Source of the DNA: DASUUI01 sp964577965
Lineage (GTDB): Bacteria; Gemmatimonadota; Gemmatimonadetes; Gemmatimonadales; Gemmatimonadaceae
Direction of reading: 5' to 3'
Assembly: GCA_964577965.1 (NCBI GenBank)
Contig: CAZOAT010000043.1
Span: forward strand, 1 to 20,236
Length of the DNA stretch: 20,236 nt
In this document: positions 19,620 through 20,236 of the stretch, in pieces
Layout: every line of letters starts with the position of its first letter
Numbering within the stretch: position 1 is the stretch's first letter
Position numbers and translations under genes: made by a program
The notes under the pieces: model-generated
The model's database searches: none
What the model saw: only the letters and a program-made list of their open reading frames with translations
Told to the model about the DNA's origin: nothing

Positions 19620-20236
19620 CTTCCCATGTCGGGCGCTTCCACGACGGATTGCGCAGCAGCGCGGCGGGGTGATAGGTGACTACGAGCGGAATTCCGTAAT
19701 ATCGATGCACGAGGCCGCGGAGTGCGCCTATGCGCTGGTCGGTCTGCAGCAGCGTCTGTGAGGCAAACGTTCCGAGAGCGAGTATCGCCTTCGGACGCAC
19801 GAGCTCGAGCTGGCGCAGGAGATAAGGACTGCACGCCTGCACCTCATTCGGCAGCGGGTTGCGGTTGAGTGGCGGTCTGTGCTTGAGGACGTTGGTGATG
19901 AAAACGTCGTCGCGGGAAAGTTGGATCGCGGAAAGGATCTTAGTAAGAAGCTGGCCCGCCGCACCGACAAACGGCTTCCCTTCCTTGTCCTCGGTAGCTC
20001 CAGGCGCCTCACCGACCACCATCAGGCCGGCCCGCGGATCACCGGTCCCCGGCACAGGATTCATCGCCGTCGCGTACAGTGGACAGCGGGTGCAGGAGGC
20101 GACGAGGGCTGCGACATCATCGAGCGAGGTGACATTGCTGAGCGCGCCACTGAACAGCTCGCTCTCTCCGCTCCCGACCGAGAGCCCGGGGCGCGCGTGC
20201 GGCGGCGCCGGCTCCAGCACGCCCGGCTTCGGCGGC
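19567..20236 (-). CDS. Family-4 uracil-DNA glycosylase (5' end beyond window)
   Basis: This enzyme removes uracil from DNA and belongs to the Fe-S family 4 (UDGa). Numbering from the GTG at 20220 (217 residues): GEAPGATEDKEGKPFVGAAG (70-89) is the active-site and uracil-binding motif, TNVLKHRPPLNRNP (109-122) follows, and YHPAALLRNP (183-192) is the second catalytic motif. Cluster ligands C43, C46 (CTRCP) and C130 (ACSPYL) are present, but the third expected Cys in the KCRPP motif is a His (H114). The frame stays open through the right edge (PPKPG precedes the GTG), and the Pro/Ala-rich N-terminus suggests the true start lies outside. The 3' end overlaps dnaB by 53 nt. Confidence 0.93.
   Translation of the reverse strand, partial: PPKPGVLEPAPPHARPGLSVGSGESELFSGALSNVTSLDDVAALVASCTRCPLYATAMNPVPGTGDPRAGLMVVGEAPGATEDKEGKPFVGAAGQLLTKILSAIQLSRDDVFITNVLKHRPPLNRNPLPNEVQACSPYLLRQLELVRPKAILALGTFASQTLLQTDQRIGALRGLVHRYYGIPLVVTYHPAALLRNPSWKRPTWEDVQLVRRILDSTASVGA

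Overview
The window is a GC-rich bacterial chromosomal segment. Apart from one gene tail at the left edge (1-132, + strand), every gene lies on the minus strand, so the transcription order runs from high to low coordinates. I would place it tentatively in Gemmatimonadota or a neighbouring soil phylum. The reasons are the high GC content, frequent GTG/TTG starts, a type-B (single large cytochrome b subunit) sdhCAB cluster with a long SdhA, and a gap-pgk-tpiA-secG run. This placement is an inference without a database search. A run of exactly 100 N at 3526-3625 shows the sequence comes from a scaffolded draft or metagenome assembly.

Layout in transcription order. (1) 20236-13386: family-4 uracil-DNA glycosylase (5' end cut by the window edge), dnaB, radA, ispD, tsaC, a low-molecular-weight phosphatase resembling YwlE, aroE and comF. 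Most are joined by 1-4 nt stop/start overlaps, and two junctions have long overlaps of about 50 nt. (2) 13299-8191: gap, pgk, tpiA, secG, carA and an HU-family DNA-binding protein with an acidic tail, ending at a GC-rich hairpin. (3) 8095-6085: moaD, moaE and moaA for molybdopterin synthesis, then a DinB-fold protein (6056-5499). (4) 5464-207: malate dehydrogenase, a 60-residue unknown ORF that exactly fills the mdh-sdhC gap, sdhC, a repeat-filled interval, sdhA and sdhB, ending at a perfect hairpin shared with the convergent gene at the left edge.

The genes are mostly central metabolism: TCA cycle to menaquinone electron transfer, lower glycolysis, molybdenum cofactor, shikimate, isoprenoid and pyrimidine synthesis. 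Replication and repair functions sit at the right end.

The most unusual content is a family of palindromic intergenic elements of about 150 bp, in three copies (3021-3168, 3305-3453, 7634-7785). Each has two conserved arms of roughly 50-57 bp that are imperfect inverted repeats of each other, short near-perfect terminal inverted repeats, and a central segment of about 38 bp that differs in every copy. In two copies the same (right) end has been amplified outward, together with its flanking DNA, into tandem arrays of 48 bp and 51 bp. The first two copies, in opposite orientation with both arrays, occupy the whole sdhC-sdhA interval between the sdhC stop codon and the sdhA ribosome binding site. 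The third separates moaD from moaE. No CRISPR array, tRNA, rRNA or transposase gene was seen.
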